Shown: piece by piece, positions 8,735 to 17,794 of the stretch | Numbering within the stretch: the stretch's first letter is position 1 | How the letters are laid out: every line of letters starts with the position of its first letter | Assembly: GCA_964411505.1 (NCBI GenBank) | Contig: CAYPLH010000004.1 | Location: 82,669 to 146,668, forward strand | Origin: CAYPLH01 sp964411505 | Lineage (GTDB): Bacteria; Bacillota; Clostridia; CAYPLH01; DUMO01 | Direction: 5' to 3' | DNA length: 64,000 nt | The notes under the pieces: model-generated | Databases searched by the model: none | What the model was told of the DNA's origin: nothing | What the model saw: only the letters and a program-made list of their open reading frames with translations | Program-made: the position numbers and the translations under genes

Positions 8735-10160
8735 GGTTACCAACTTATTTGATAGCAATAATGTTGTAAGTCCCAAAGGGCTTAAAAAACACAATCTGCC
8801 ATATATTTTCATATGGATCATTTATTATGCATGGGTAATTGCTTTTGCGACATGGTGGACGGCGTCTCCACTTACAGAGAATGCGTTCGGTTCCCAAATC
8901 AGGAGTCTTTTGCATGCAGTTAATTTATTATCTTCAGCCGTCTTTATGATCATTTTAAAAAAAGAATGGTTTGTCAAAATGGCACGGATGGGCGCGGTGT
9001 TCATAATTGCAGGCATGATCGTATTCTTGACGGCGCCATCCGCTCCGGTACAGATAGCCGCCGCCGTCATCATCGGAATATTTCTTGGCTGTGTAAATAT
9101 CAGCATTTTAATGCCGTTTGTCTTTACGCTTAACAATACCGAAAAGCTATACGCAGTGGTAGGAACCAATCTGCTGATAGGCTTGATTTCTCTATTTCAA
9201 AATGCAAATGAAGGGAACACCTTGCATAATCGTGACGATTTGATCTTGTCACTTGTTGTTCTGATCATTGCTCTGAGTGCGGTCATATTTTTCGAAAAAA
9301 GTAGTGTAACTACCCATTTTGATGAAAATAGAACTACTACCCCTCAAATTCCACAGCGGATTTATCTGACATTGGTTTTCAACTGTGCCTTTGCCGTGCT
9401 TGGAAAAGGTGTCGGAACCGGCATTCTGAACACCACTGCAAAGAGCGTTGGAAATTCAGTTGTTGTTTTGTATTATATCGGGGGAATCATAGGATGCCTT
9501 ATTTATTTTGCATTATATGCTTTTGCTTCAAAGCCTTTTGTCTTGGTTGGAAACATTACCTTTGCTTTCATAGCGATGGGCCTTTTATGCAATGCTTTCA
9601 CCGCGCAGGCTTCTGATATGGCTATCCTTTTTGCCCTACTGCTTGGAGCAGGAAACACGGTTGGAATGATCAACATGTATTACATCATCGGCGTTGTTGG
9701 CAAGAAGTATAGCAGCATACGGTATTTAAAATGGTCTATTATTTTGATCGGTGTGTGCGGCGGTTTGTCTGGTGTAGTGGTGGGAAATATCATAGAGAAC
9801 TCTAACACCGCCGGTGTAACGTTAATTGCTTCCATTGTTACAGCTTCTGTGATGATGGTTTTTATGATTGTCTCTCCACTTTTGACACAGGAGGAATACT
9901 ACAGTGATTGGGGAAAAGATTCTGAGATGCCCGAAATTGATAACGATCAACTTTATTTATTTAAAAAGTATCAATTAAGCAAGCGTGAAATCGAAGTGTG
10001 CAAACTGCTTTTACAGGGCTATACACTGCGCCAGATATCCGCAATTCTATCAATCGCGTATTCTACCGTGAATACATATTGCACCTGTTCGTATCGTAAA
10101 CTGAATATTAACAGCCGTACAGAATTGATGATTTTATTCAAGGATTTTGTAGCAAAGTAA
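8724..10160 (+). CDS. Membrane protein with C-terminal LuxR-type HTH
   Basis: A 478-residue protein whose first roughly 400 residues form about a dozen hydrophobic helices in an MFS-like layout, followed by a LuxR/GerE DNA-binding domain at about 410-475 (LSKREIEVCKLLLQGYTLRQ, then the recognition helix and KLNINSRTELM). Transporter-like proteins carrying a LuxR domain are known in anaerobes and are thought to sense a membrane signal and act on transcription directly. The start is GTG 8724 behind GAGGTGG. A second, small LuxR-type protein follows at 10299, suggesting linked regulation. Confidence 0.8.
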   Translation: MAFKVTNLFDSNNVVSPKGLKKHNLPYIFIWIIYYAWVIAFATWWTASPLTENAFGSQIRSLLHAVNLLSSAVFMIILKKEWFVKMARMGAVFIIAGMIVFLTAPSAPVQIAAAVIIGIFLGCVNISILMPFVFTLNNTEKLYAVVGTNLLIGLISLFQNANEGNTLHNRDDLILSLVVLIIALSAVIFFEKSSVTTHFDENRTTTPQIPQRIYLTLVFNCAFAVLGKGVGTGILNTTAKSVGNSVVVLYYIGGIIGCLIYFALYAFASKPFVLVGNITFAFIAMGLLCNAFTAQASDMAILFALLLGAGNTVGMINMYYIIGVVGKKYSSIRYLKWSIILIGVCGGLSGVVVGNIIENSNTAGVTLIASIVTASVMMVFMIVSPLLTQEEYYSDWGKDSEMPEIDNDQLYLFKKYQLSKREIEVCKLLLQGYTLRQISAILSIAYSTVNTYCTCSYRKLNINSRTELMILFKDFVAK

Positions 10161-10180
10161 CTGACAAGACACCATAAAGA

Positions 10181-10212
10181 GCGTCTCATTAGAACTAATG
10201 AGGAGCTTTTTT
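10181..10212 (+). terminator. Rho-independent terminator
   Basis: CTCATTAG pairs with CTAATGAG around two A residues, followed by GAGCTTTTTT. It ends about 50 bases after the LuxR-type gene and would close its transcript. Confidence 0.8.
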
Positions 10213-10298
10213 ACGTGCTCACGGCTTTTACTGAATTGCAGATATCATATTTCCACCATAAGCTTAAGATAAAGAAATTCGGAAATGGAGGTGTGCTA

Positions 10299-10574
10299 AT
10301 GTCATGGATTGATAAGATTCGCATGAGAAAAAGTCGGCCCGAGCAATCTGATTTTCATAAAAATGTTGGAGCTTATCACCAAAGACTTTCCCTGCTTACT
10401 ACATTGGAGTATAAGGTTTTTATGCTTCTGCGAGAAGGCTTTACAAAAAAAGAGTGCTCACAAAGATTAAATTTGAAAAGGGGTGAAGTAAGAGTTTGTG
10501 CAAAAAGCATTTATAGCAAGCTGAATATCAGATCCTTGGCGGAGCTGATTATCAAGTACCACGAAGACAGATAA
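10299..10574 (+). CDS. Small LuxR-type HTH protein
   Basis: A 91-residue protein that is essentially one LuxR/GerE helix-turn-helix: LTTLEYKVFMLLREGFTKKE, RLNLKRGEVRVCAKSIYSKL, NIRSLAELIIKY. It has no sensor domain. GGAGGTG sits before ATG 10299, which rules out the longer frame from 10215. The gene is 48 bases upstream of a lipoprotein gene and could regulate it or modulate the membrane-bound LuxR protein. Confidence 0.75.
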   Translation: MSWIDKIRMRKSRPEQSDFHKNVGAYHQRLSLLTTLEYKVFMLLREGFTKKECSQRLNLKRGEVRVCAKSIYSKLNIRSLAELIIKYHEDR

Positions 10575-10622
10575 ATTTATGTTTATCATAACAAAAATAA
10601 TAAAAAATGAGGTGTTTTTAAA

Positions 10623-11390
10623 TTGAAGTTAACCAAGGTAGTTTCTTGTATGCTGCTGGTGTTTATCCTGACGTTTTCGCTTGTAGGTTGCTTTTCAGGC
10701 GGCAAGGTTAACGTGGATAAGGACGGAAATGTCATCATTAAAGACAAGGATGACGATGGCGGCGAGATTGTGATCGGTGGGAAAAAATGGGACAAATCAA
10801 AAATGCACGGACTTTCCGCTCCCAAAGCAAAGCTCGAAACATCTATGATTTCTGAAGATGGCGCGATGTACGGTTATGTCGAGATGAAGGAAAAAGACGC
10901 GAAGGAATATATCGAAGCGCTAAAAGCAGCGGGATTCGTCTATAATTCTATTACTTTAGAGGATTATATTTTCAACGGCACAAGTAAGGACGGTAAAATG
11001 ATCAGTTTTTCGTACGACAAGGCAAACGGAACAGGAAGCATTATGGCTACCAAGGGAGAGCCTCCCTCTGATGAAGACAAAGAGAGTGGCGCTGTTGTCG
11101 GGAGCAGTGATGCGAAGTGGGACAGCCAAAAGATGGGTGGATTACCCGATCCTGGCGTAAAAGTGAGCATGTATTGGACAGATGAGAATATCACCAATTA
11201 TACCCTTGAAGTGATTCCCTCTTATACGGATTATGTTAAAAAAATCAAAGCCTGCGGATTCACGGATGAAATTGAGGAAACCAATTTTGAAGGCATTTAT
11301 ATTTTCACTGCGTCAAACAGCGCGGGGGACAAAGTTACCTTTTTTTCAACGACTGATGTGAGCACGATTGCTTTTGAAAAAGCCAATTAA
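10623..11390 (+). CDS. Lipoprotein with two repeated domains
   Basis: A 255-residue exported lipoprotein. The signal peptide ends in the lipobox LVGC, giving a lipidated Cys near residue 23. The mature part has a charged spacer and then two related units, each opening with W(D)-x-x-K-M-x-G-L (WDKSKMHGLSAP and WDSQKMGGLPDP) and each containing a YVEMKEKDAKEYIEALKAAG-like helix. Similar proteins are annotated as DUF6591 in clostridia; their role is unknown. It starts with TTG 10623 behind GAGGTG. Confidence 0.65.
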   Translation: MKLTKVVSCMLLVFILTFSLVGCFSGGKVNVDKDGNVIIKDKDDDGGEIVIGGKKWDKSKMHGLSAPKAKLETSMISEDGAMYGYVEMKEKDAKEYIEALKAAGFVYNSITLEDYIFNGTSKDGKMISFSYDKANGTGSIMATKGEPPSDEDKESGAVVGSSDAKWDSQKMGGLPDPGVKVSMYWTDENITNYTLEVIPSYTDYVKKIKACGFTDEIEETNFEGIYIFTASNSAGDKVTFFSTTDVSTIAFEKAN

Positions 11391-11579
11391 GCTGTCAATT
11401 GACGATTTAACAGCATCAGGCTTTAGCTTTGATACGCAACCGGACACAAAAAAGTGACCATATGGAGTTTATTACTTTTAAGGACAGTAGCATTATGAGC
11501 TTTGCTTGTAAAGGTGCGGAAAACCTTGCTACAATGTTACAATTGAGTATCAGAAATAATTAAATTTGGAGGTATTATT
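11391..11579 (+). other. Spacer with a short decayed frame
   Basis: The 189 bases contain a 33-residue frame starting MEFITFKDSSIMSFACKGAE that has no ribosome site. Its style resembles the end of a lipoprotein like the one upstream, so it may be a leftover of a tandem copy. I see no confident gene here. Confidence 0.3.
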
Positions 11580-12035
11580 ATGAATTGTACAAATTGCGGA
11601 AAAGAACTTATGGGAGAAGTAAAATTTTGTGATGGGTGCGGATCGCCTGTGTTATCGAATCAAGCGGCGGCGCAATCGATGCAAGCGCAACCTGCGCTTG
11701 CAAATAATGAAGCACAGGAAAATAAGGTGATTTTTATCTTGTCGTACATCCTCTTTTTTCTCCCCCTCGTTTCCTGTCCGAACTCAAAAATAGGACGTTT
11801 TCATGCAAATCAGGGGCTTTTGCTGTTGTTCACATCGATCGCCGGGCAGATTGTGGTGACAATCCTTTCATCGGTGCTTCTGGCAATTTCATGGAGATTA
11901 TGGGCAATTACATCGCTTATTGGTTGGGGCTGGACTATTGTTGTTCTAGCGCTTGTAATTATCGGCATGGTAAACGCAAATAAGGGTGAGCAAAAACCTC
12001 TTCCTATAATCGGGGAATTCAAGATTATTAAATAA
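11580..12035 (+). CDS. Zinc-ribbon membrane protein
   Basis: A 151-residue protein with an N-terminal zinc ribbon (CTNCGKELMGEVKFCDGCG, two CxxC knuckles), a short Gln/Ala-rich linker, and a membrane part with three or so helices beginning VIFILSYILFFLPL and containing the motif GRFHANQGLLLL. The HANQG element is typical of DUF4870/TPM-like small membrane proteins. The function is unknown. AGGAG-like GGAGGT precedes the ATG. Confidence 0.7.
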   Translation: MNCTNCGKELMGEVKFCDGCGSPVLSNQAAAQSMQAQPALANNEAQENKVIFILSYILFFLPLVSCPNSKIGRFHANQGLLLLFTSIAGQIVVTILSSVLLAISWRLWAITSLIGWGWTIVVLALVIIGMVNANKGEQKPLPIIGEFKIIK

Positions 12036-12048
12036 AGGACAGGAATTG

Positions 12049-12300
12049 CTACTGTTCACAGGTTGCATTATACACTATGAACATCATCTCGAATACTGCT
12101 ACACAGCTTCAGCAAGGAAAACTACAAGTTTAAAACGTCTTCTCGTTAAGTAATTTCGTGAACTCACTTCGTGGAAGGCAACGAACATTACTAAACTCTA
12201 AGACATTTTAAACTTAGTTTTCCTAAGCCTTGCTGTAATTAGCTGTATTAGAGATGATTGTTCATTTATTGCGTTGTTTAAGACCCATGTGAACTGTAAC
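12049..12300. repeat. Long palindromic repeat, copy A
   Basis: This element folds on itself over almost its whole length. The core 12078-12264 starts TGAACATCATCTC and ends GAGATGATTGTTCA, and outer arms ACTGTTCAC and GTGAACTGT extend it. It matches copy C at 59460-59708 along its whole length and copy B at 16194-16306 over half. There is no open frame inside. A MITE-like or other non-coding mobile repeat is the best description. Confidence 0.75.
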
Positions 12301-12398
12301 CAGATATAAGAGTTGCAAACATTAGCCTAATAAAAAAATAAATTAGTTCAAAGTTTTGTGGTAAAATATAATTGCATAAATATTTGGAGCGTGGTTTT

Positions 12399-12535
12399 AT
12401 GAGCTATAAGGTAACAGTTTAATGGATCAAAATATCCAGTGTTAAAGGCGGAGAAGATAATGTCTACATTAAGCAAATTTGGCTTTAATGTGATTTCGCA
12501 AAAAGGAAGTTATTATACTAAATTGGAGGAGAGTT
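12399..12535 (+). pseudogene. Decayed hicB-hicA pair
   Basis: ATG at 12399 opens MSYKVTV, the usual first residues of HicB antitoxins, and stops at 12420-12422. The next frame from about 12436 reads VLKAEKIMSTLSKFGFNVIS then QKGSYYTKL, which is the N-terminal helix and QKGSH-type strand of HicA toxins. The middle of hicB and both gene ends are missing, so an internal deletion has fused the pair. An intact hicBA lies at 49412-49857. Confidence 0.6.
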
Positions 12536-13615
12536 ATGAAAATTACAGGATATCAACACCGTTCTGTTTCGATTCCAGTAAAGTATCCCGTTGTTTCTTC
12601 AGTTAGAGAATCTAAAGAGATTGATTTTGTATTGTTGGATATTTTGACCGATGAAGGAATAAAAGGCATTTCTTATGCACAGGGTTTTTATTTGAATGGA
12701 AGTAGAGCTATACAGTCGTGCTTGGATTTAATTATGCCTCAACTAGTGGGCGAAAACCCTATTCATATAGAAAAAATATGGCATCAAATGTGGCAGTGGA
12801 TTAAACTTTTAGGTAGGCAAGGTCTTGCCGCTTTTGCACTTTCCATGGTAGATATTGCTTTATGGGACATATTGGGAAAATCACTCAATCAACCAATATA
12901 CAAGCTCTTAGGAGGGAATAGAGCCAGTCTAGAGGCATATGCCAGCGATGCTTTATGGTTGGTCCCTCCAAATGAAGCGGTTGTACAAGCAGAAGAACTT
13001 GTAGATCAGGGATTTAGCACCTTAAAAATGCGGTTTGGGCGCAAAGATCCAAATGAAGATATAACAGCAATAAAAAAAAATCGTAAAGCTATTGGTAGTG
13101 GAGTAGAAATTGTTTGTGATGTTAATCAGGGCTGGACAATTGATAAAACAATAAGTATGTGTAAACAATTAGAGGATTTTAAGCTGAGTTGGTTGGAAGA
13201 ACCAATAGACGCGGAAGATGCTGAAGGATATTCGGAACTTATGCGGAGAATTAGTATACCTATTGCTACAGGTGAAAATTTATATTCGATACAAGCATTT
13301 CATCATTTTCTGCGATCTGGGAGTGCTACCGTCTATACGCCTGACTTACAAAGGATTGGTGGAATTACCGGCTGGAAAATAATTGCGAGGTTACTTGAAA
13401 GTTACAATGTGAGTTTTTCCTCACACTTATTTCCTGAAATTTCAGCCCACTTGTTAGCTGCAGCAAACAAATCACAGAAATTAGAGTGGATGACTTGGAG
13501 TAGTGCTCTATTCACAGAGCCCTTGGAGTGTAAAAATGGAGTTATAAAGATTTTCGATAAACCAGGTTTGGGGATGTCTTGGGAAGAAAATGTTATTAAG
13601 AAATACAGCATATAA
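12536..13615 (+). CDS. Enolase-superfamily enzyme, mandelate racemase subgroup
   Basis: A 359-residue cap-plus-barrel enzyme of the mandelate racemase/muconate cycloisomerase family. The numbering happens to match mandelate racemase: K164 (LKMRFG), metal ligands D195 (CDVNQGW), E221 and E247 (TGENL), the general-acid/base pair D270 and H297 (SSHLFP), and E317. Position 166, the second catalytic lysine of the racemase, is arginine here. The Asp-His dyad points to proton removal from an acid sugar or related alpha-hydroxy acid, more likely dehydration than racemisation; the substrate is unknown. GGAGGAG precedes the ATG. The gene is alone, between a decayed hicBA and more fragments. Confidence 0.8.
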   Translation: MKITGYQHRSVSIPVKYPVVSSVRESKEIDFVLLDILTDEGIKGISYAQGFYLNGSRAIQSCLDLIMPQLVGENPIHIEKIWHQMWQWIKLLGRQGLAAFALSMVDIALWDILGKSLNQPIYKLLGGNRASLEAYASDALWLVPPNEAVVQAEELVDQGFSTLKMRFGRKDPNEDITAIKKNRKAIGSGVEIVCDVNQGWTIDKTISMCKQLEDFKLSWLEEPIDAEDAEGYSELMRRISIPIATGENLYSIQAFHHFLRSGSATVYTPDLQRIGGITGWKIIARLLESYNVSFSSHLFPEISAHLLAAANKSQKLEWMTWSSALFTEPLECKNGVIKIFDKPGLGMSWEENVIKKYSI

Positions 13616-14289
13616 GATAAATTTAACAAAAGTTTACACTTATATTATAAAAAAAAGGATGGAGTTAACTACTTAATTAATATCCCACCAGCAATTGAGT
13701 TGATATGGATGGAAGACGAGTTGTATGTTAACAGTACAATTTATTTTCTTCTTAGAACGGGGCAAGAGATTTTATTTTGACATTTTATAGAATTGCTGGA
13801 TAAAAACAAAGTGCCGCTGATAAATTATTATAAGGAGCATGATAATCATGACGGGGCATGCCGGGTGGCTGAACAGGCGTTGGAAAAATGCAAAGATGAT
13901 CTGACAGATGCTTTTATATATATCCTTGTTGATGCAGAAAAGAGAGAAGATAAAGACAAGTAAAAAAAATTGTATAGCAGTGCGAAGAGACGACGTTTAG
14001 CAGATATTAATCGAATAGATCAAGCGTTAAGTGATTTGAAATCAAGTAGTTATACTTGACAATACTTAAATTTAAGAACTTTTGTATGTGTGAAGATGAA
14101 CTTTTGCAAGTATTGAAGCATTTCAAAGATAACTTTATATAGATAAAAGATATAGGTGAAGTTTCTTAAGATGATTCAGCCGCCAAGGGGGTATACCCTT
14201 AACTTTCATAGAAATTTATCACTCAAATTTTGATTATTGTACAAAAGCGTGTAGACCATTGAAAACACTGGAACTTTCGATGAAAATAG
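13616..14289 (+). other. Decayed coding remnants
   Basis: No intact gene is visible. A frame open from 13781 to TAA at 13961-13963 reads FIELLDKNKVPLINYYKEHD and continues with a charged helical C-terminus, and another piece at about 13680-13780 reads PAIELIWMEDELYVNS. Both look like real but broken protein ends; I do not recognise the family. A small hairpin AAGGG-GGTA-TACCCTT lies near 14190. Confidence 0.4.
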
Positions 14290-14318
14290 TTGTAAAAATA
14301 TTGGATACATAGTATAAC
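14290..14318 (+). promoter_or_regulatory. Candidate sigma-A promoter for the 14370 acetyltransferase
   Basis: TTGTAA at 14290-14295 and TATAAC at 14313-14318 are 17 bases apart, about 45 bases before the GTG start. Confidence 0.45.
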
Positions 14319-14369
14319 TATGAGTGTGAAGTAACGCGTTATAAAGGAAATCTTACGAGGTGATTTGGC

Positions 14370-15119
14370 GTGACAAAGCATGAAATGTTATGTATCGTAC
14401 AGACACAGCTTGCGACAGACCTGAACTGTACATCTGGTGATCTGAACGGCGAGAAGGACAGCTTTGTTTTCATAGAAGTGCGGGACAACTCCGGCCGCAG
14501 ACCGTTTCCCCGAAGTGAACAGCATTTTGAAATGCTGTCTATGGGCAACTCCATCGTTGTATCGGCATCGCCGGATATACTCGATATTGTGAAGCCGTTA
14601 CTTTACGGCAAAGACCGTGACGAAGCGTTCTCAATGCCTTTTGTGTATGGTCATAGCCTGTATTACCTGCCAGACCTGGCGCAGATAAAACCGCTCGCCT
14701 CGCCTGATGGATTCGTTTATGAAATGGTTGAGCAGTATGATATACCGGCGTTATACCAATACGAGGGATTCCGTTATGCCATTCAGTATAACACAAAACA
14801 TCCACGCCCTGACGTTTTAGCTGCGCTTGCAAAAAAAGACGGTCATATCGTCGGAATGGCCGGAGCGAGTAACGACTGCGCTATGATGTGGCAGGTCGGA
14901 ATGGATGTGCTGCCCGAACACCGCAACTATGGACTGGCAGCGTATCTTGTAAACCGGTTGACCCTTGAAATATTGAATCGTGGGTATGTGCCTTATTACG
15001 GTACAGCTTCTTCAAACATCGCTTCGCAGCGCGTCGCACACCGTGCAGGCTATTATCCTGCATGGGTGTGTGCGTATAAGGGCAAGTTTGATGGACTGGA
15101 ATTATCGCCGACGAGTTAA
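14370..15119 (+). CDS. GNAT acetyltransferase with N-terminal extension
   Basis: A 249-residue protein. The C-terminal half is a GNAT fold: a strand with GHIVGMAGASND, the acetyl-CoA loop region VLPEHRNYGLAAYLVNRL, and the final NIASQRVAHRAGYYP element. The N-terminal 120 residues form a separate domain seen in clostridial GNAT proteins of unknown substrate. It starts with GTG behind GAGGTG. Its G+C content is clearly higher than the neighbouring DNA, which suggests recent transfer into this accessory region. Confidence 0.75.
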   Translation: MTKHEMLCIVQTQLATDLNCTSGDLNGEKDSFVFIEVRDNSGRRPFPRSEQHFEMLSMGNSIVVSASPDILDIVKPLLYGKDRDEAFSMPFVYGHSLYYLPDLAQIKPLASPDGFVYEMVEQYDIPALYQYEGFRYAIQYNTKHPRPDVLAALAKKDGHIVGMAGASNDCAMMWQVGMDVLPEHRNYGLAAYLVNRLTLEILNRGYVPYYGTASSNIASQRVAHRAGYYPAWVCAYKGKFDGLELSPTS

Positions 15120-15125
15120 GGAGTA

Positions 15126-15299
15126 ATGAATATGATTAATCTTGAAGTGGTCGGGCAAGGAGCGACAACGAAAATATACCGCGATGGGGGATCTATGGAG
15201 GTGCTATTTTGGAAACCGGATTGGATGAATTGTTTACCACAGATTGAACTTGATGATTATTTGCATTCGCCTATGCAGAGAGCGCATGGGCGCATTTAA
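15126..15299 (+). pseudogene. Aminoglycoside-phosphotransferase-like fragment
   Basis: A 57-residue frame whose start, MINLEVVGQGATTKIYRDGG, is the glycine-loop strand of APH/choline-kinase-type phosphotransferases. After about 25 residues the sequence loses this character and ends early, so the kinase body is missing. It begins 7 bases after the acetyltransferase stop. Confidence 0.5.
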
Positions 15300-15522
15300 T
15301 TTTGTGAATTTAATCCCGACCTGAAATTTAATTTGTCGTGTCTGCAGATTTACTCGTCTAGAAAATTATGCTGATATGAATATTTCTCTGAACCATACCA
15401 TGTCTAACCTACTGCAAAACAGCTTATCTTACAACATAAGTTTAGTGAGAATGTATAGCGATTTGTGTAATATTATGGTTATGTTTCGTTTTGTGCAACC
15501 TATTTGAGTTTCCTTTTTAAAA

Positions 15523-15542
15523 CGCAACCTATTTAGGTTGCG
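15523..15542. terminator. Hairpin CGCAACCTA/TAGGTTGCG
   Basis: A perfect 9-bp stem with a TT loop, followed by TATTTTAC. It could stop transcription from the left, or belong to the SatD-type remnant that follows. Confidence 0.55.
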
Positions 15543-15585
15543 TATTTTACTTACTAGTATTATAATAATAGCAAGAGGCGATGTT

Positions 15586-15738
15586 ATGAAAAATTACACT
15601 GTATTAATAATAGATATGAAAAAATCTCGATCCTATTCGGTTGAAGACAGAAATTCTATACAGAACTACATTATTGGACCTTGAGCAGTGTATCGATTGC
15701 GTTAATTACAACTATTGTTCTAAAAGAATTTTTATAAT
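15586..15738 (+). pseudogene. SatD-type gene with internal deletion
   Basis: ATG 15586 opens MKNYTVLIIDMKKSRSYS, the common start of clostridial SatD-family proteins, and the frame stops at 15682-15684 after 32 residues. Another frame then reads LSSVSIALITTIVLKEFL before a stop, which looks like the last helix of a membrane protein; SatD genes are commonly followed by a membrane-protein gene. A deletion between the two genes would give this arrangement. Confidence 0.5.
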
Positions 15739-15766
15739 AGCAACCTTATACGGTTGCTATTATAAA
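15731..15766. terminator. 15-bp perfect hairpin
   Basis: TTTATAATAGCAACC pairs exactly with GGTTGCTATTATAAA around a TTATAC loop. It closes the SatD-type remnant and repeats the GCAACC/GGTTGC core of the hairpin at 15523, which opens it. Confidence 0.6.
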
Positions 15767-15831
15767 AGGCAACAAGTTATGGCTACCTTTATGTGCGGCA
15801 GTTTTAAGGGATAAGCAGAGGTGAATTTATG

Positions 15832-16146
15832 TCAGATGAAACTCCGAATGCCATTTACCATTGACTTTGACAGAGGACAGCAAAGAGCTGCACTTTTTAA
15901 GTAGTCAGTATAGTTTCCAAAGGTGAAATCACAGACTTTACAAAGATACAGAATATTTTTTGCTTTACCTTTATTCCTGTAGATATAGGAATGCGGGACA
16001 CCACATTTAGGGCAAACAATGTCGTCAGAAATAGGAAAAGAACCTTTACGGCGTGAAACAGGCTTTAATCGTTTCCCATGTTCAGCGAGATATTTATTAA
16101 GAAGTAGAGTGTAATCAAGCCTTTCAAATGATTCGACAACAGGCAT
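15832..16146 (-). pseudogene. Transposase N-terminal fragment with zinc finger
   Basis: A 104-residue minus-strand frame with a treble-clef-like zinc finger: CPKCGVPHSYIYRNKGKAKN then YLCKVCDFTF. This N-terminal DNA-binding module is shared by several DDE transposases of clostridial insertion sequences. The sequence loses transposase character after residue 85 and the catalytic domain is absent, so this is a remnant. No terminal inverted repeats are visible around it. Confidence 0.55.
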
Positions 16147-16193
16147 AGAATCAACCTGTTACCCACAATTTTGCCCACAACCATCTCAGAGGT

Positions 16194-16306
16194 AGCTTAA
16201 ACAAATTAATTGAAGAATCATCTCTAATACGGTTAGTTACAGCGAGGTTTAGGAAAACACAATTTAAAATGCCTTAGAGTTTAGTAATGTCCGTGCTGTT
16301 TGAACC
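16194..16306. repeat. Long palindromic repeat, half copy B
   Basis: The stretch from GCTTAAACAA through AATCATCTCTAATACGG, TTTAAAATGCCTTAG and GTCCGTGCTGTTTGAA is the reverse complement of the right half of copy C (59460-59708) and resembles copy A. Only one arm is present. It ends about 13 bases before the open frame of the broken GGDEF gene, so it may mark the break point that removed the start of that gene. Confidence 0.7.
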
Positions 16307-16318
16307 GCGCTAACGCTT

Positions 16319-17293
16319 ATGGGAGGGCTGTTGATGCTGCTGCCAATGTTAGCTGCGCCCTTTAGTCGTACGAAGACAAATGTCGTTCCCGCCTATTTGC
16401 TAACTGCAACACTTTTTTTTACTCTGTTCTTTCTATTTAAGCTTTCATTTATGAAAAAGTATGTCTTTGCAGGGTTATATTTCTGTTTTTCTGTCTTATT
16501 TCTATTCGCTATCTATCTCAGTGTAATTCACACACCCAATATGCGGGCGACAATTCTACTGGGAGCGTTTTGCATTATGCCGCTTGGTTTCATCGACCGC
16601 CCTGCCTGTATAAACCTGTTTGTAGCTTTTTGGTTTTCGGTACATACGATTTTAGCGTTTTATCTGAAGCCACAATATGCGCTCGATGATACAATTAATT
16701 GCTTGTGCTTTGCAATTCTTGGGTGTTTTATCGGCAATATAATGGTAGGGGTTCGTCTGGATGGTTATGAGGTTCACCGCCTGTTGACAATTGAAAAAGA
16801 AACTGATGTGCTAACAGGTCTTTTTAGCCGCCGCAAACTGTTTGAAACCCTAGCGGAACTGGAAACAACAGGTACAGAAAAGCCAACCGGAATACTGATG
16901 ATTGATATCGATCACTTTAAACACTTTAACGACAGCCACGGTCATGCTGCAGGCGATAGATGTCTCAACCGCATAGGGGAAACGCTGACAAAATTCATGA
17001 ATAATTTTCGGCTACACTTCTACCGCTATGGCGGTGAGGAATTCGTGGCAACTGCATATGGATACAGCAAGCAAGACCTTTTGTCCATCGCGGAAAGTTT
17101 GCGGATTGCTGTGCAAAGTATAGATATGAACGGGTAGCACACTACCGTCAGTATAGGAGTTGCCTACTGTGGCGAAGAACAGGTTCGAAATTATGAAAAT
17201 ATAATCGATCGAGCAGATAAGGCTGCTTATACCGCTAAGCGTGCAGGGCGGAATATAGTATGTATGGAGCAGAACGAGATGCAGGTAAAATAG
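16319..17293 (+). pseudogene. GGDEF diguanylate cyclase with an in-frame stop
   Basis: The N-terminus has five or six hydrophobic helices, and the GGDEF domain starts at DVLTGLFSRRKLFE and contains the active-site RYGGEEF. A TAG at 17135-17137 interrupts it, but the same frame continues with TTVSIGVAY and the end of the domain (ADKAAYTAKRAGRNIV) to TAG at 17291-17293. A single base change has therefore broken an otherwise complete catalytic domain. The first 272 residues keep GGEEF but lack the last strands, so activity is doubtful. There is no good ribosome site at 16319, and repeat B lies just upstream. Confidence 0.75.
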
Positions 17294-17318
17294 ATTCATA
17301 GCGGCGATACTGCGTGTT

Positions 17319-17558
17319 ATGCTCAAGAAATATTCGAAATATTTTGACAATGTTAAGGAGAAAAACGGTAGAAAATTTCCAAGATGGGCTGGCATCATTG
17401 ACCCATGGGGTAGCATTATATGTTATACAGATTCAGAAGGAAATAATGAAAGTATGGTTTGTGCTGAACTAGAACCTTCAATAATGGATGATCGCAGAAA
17501 ACATTCCAATTTCCTTGCAGAAGAGCTAAAGGTTGGTTTATATAAGTTTAACCATTAA
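17319..17558 (+). pseudogene. Carbon-nitrogen hydrolase (nitrilase) C-terminal fragment
   Basis: 79 residues containing GIIDPWGSIICYTDSEGN and then AELEPSIMDDRRK, the typical end of nitrilase-superfamily amidohydrolases (xxDPxGxI, then a strand and the D-x-x-R helix). The catalytic Glu, Lys and Cys belong to the missing N-terminal part. Confidence 0.6.
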
Positions 17559-17794
17559 TATCATTCAATATTATTAACCGCTCCGGCAGATATAAATGTC
17601 AGTTAAGAATTACTCTTCCTGTTCATCGCTTTTAAATATTATCACTATTTTAATCCTTTTATGATTATATTTCAAGCAAATTTAACATTTTTTGTGTCTA
17701 TGATTTCTATAGTTGTGATAAAATGATGGAGTGTAATCGTTAGGCGAAAGTATAAAGAGATTAGGTAATACGCATAGAACTGGAGGAATAAAAA

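Noticed and set aside
12049..12300. Integron attC site
   Set aside because: There is no integrase gene and no attC core sites; the repeat is a long, nearly full palindrome.
14539..14832. 97-codon minus-strand frame
   Set aside because: It is the shadow of the high-GC acetyltransferase gene and has no start signals.
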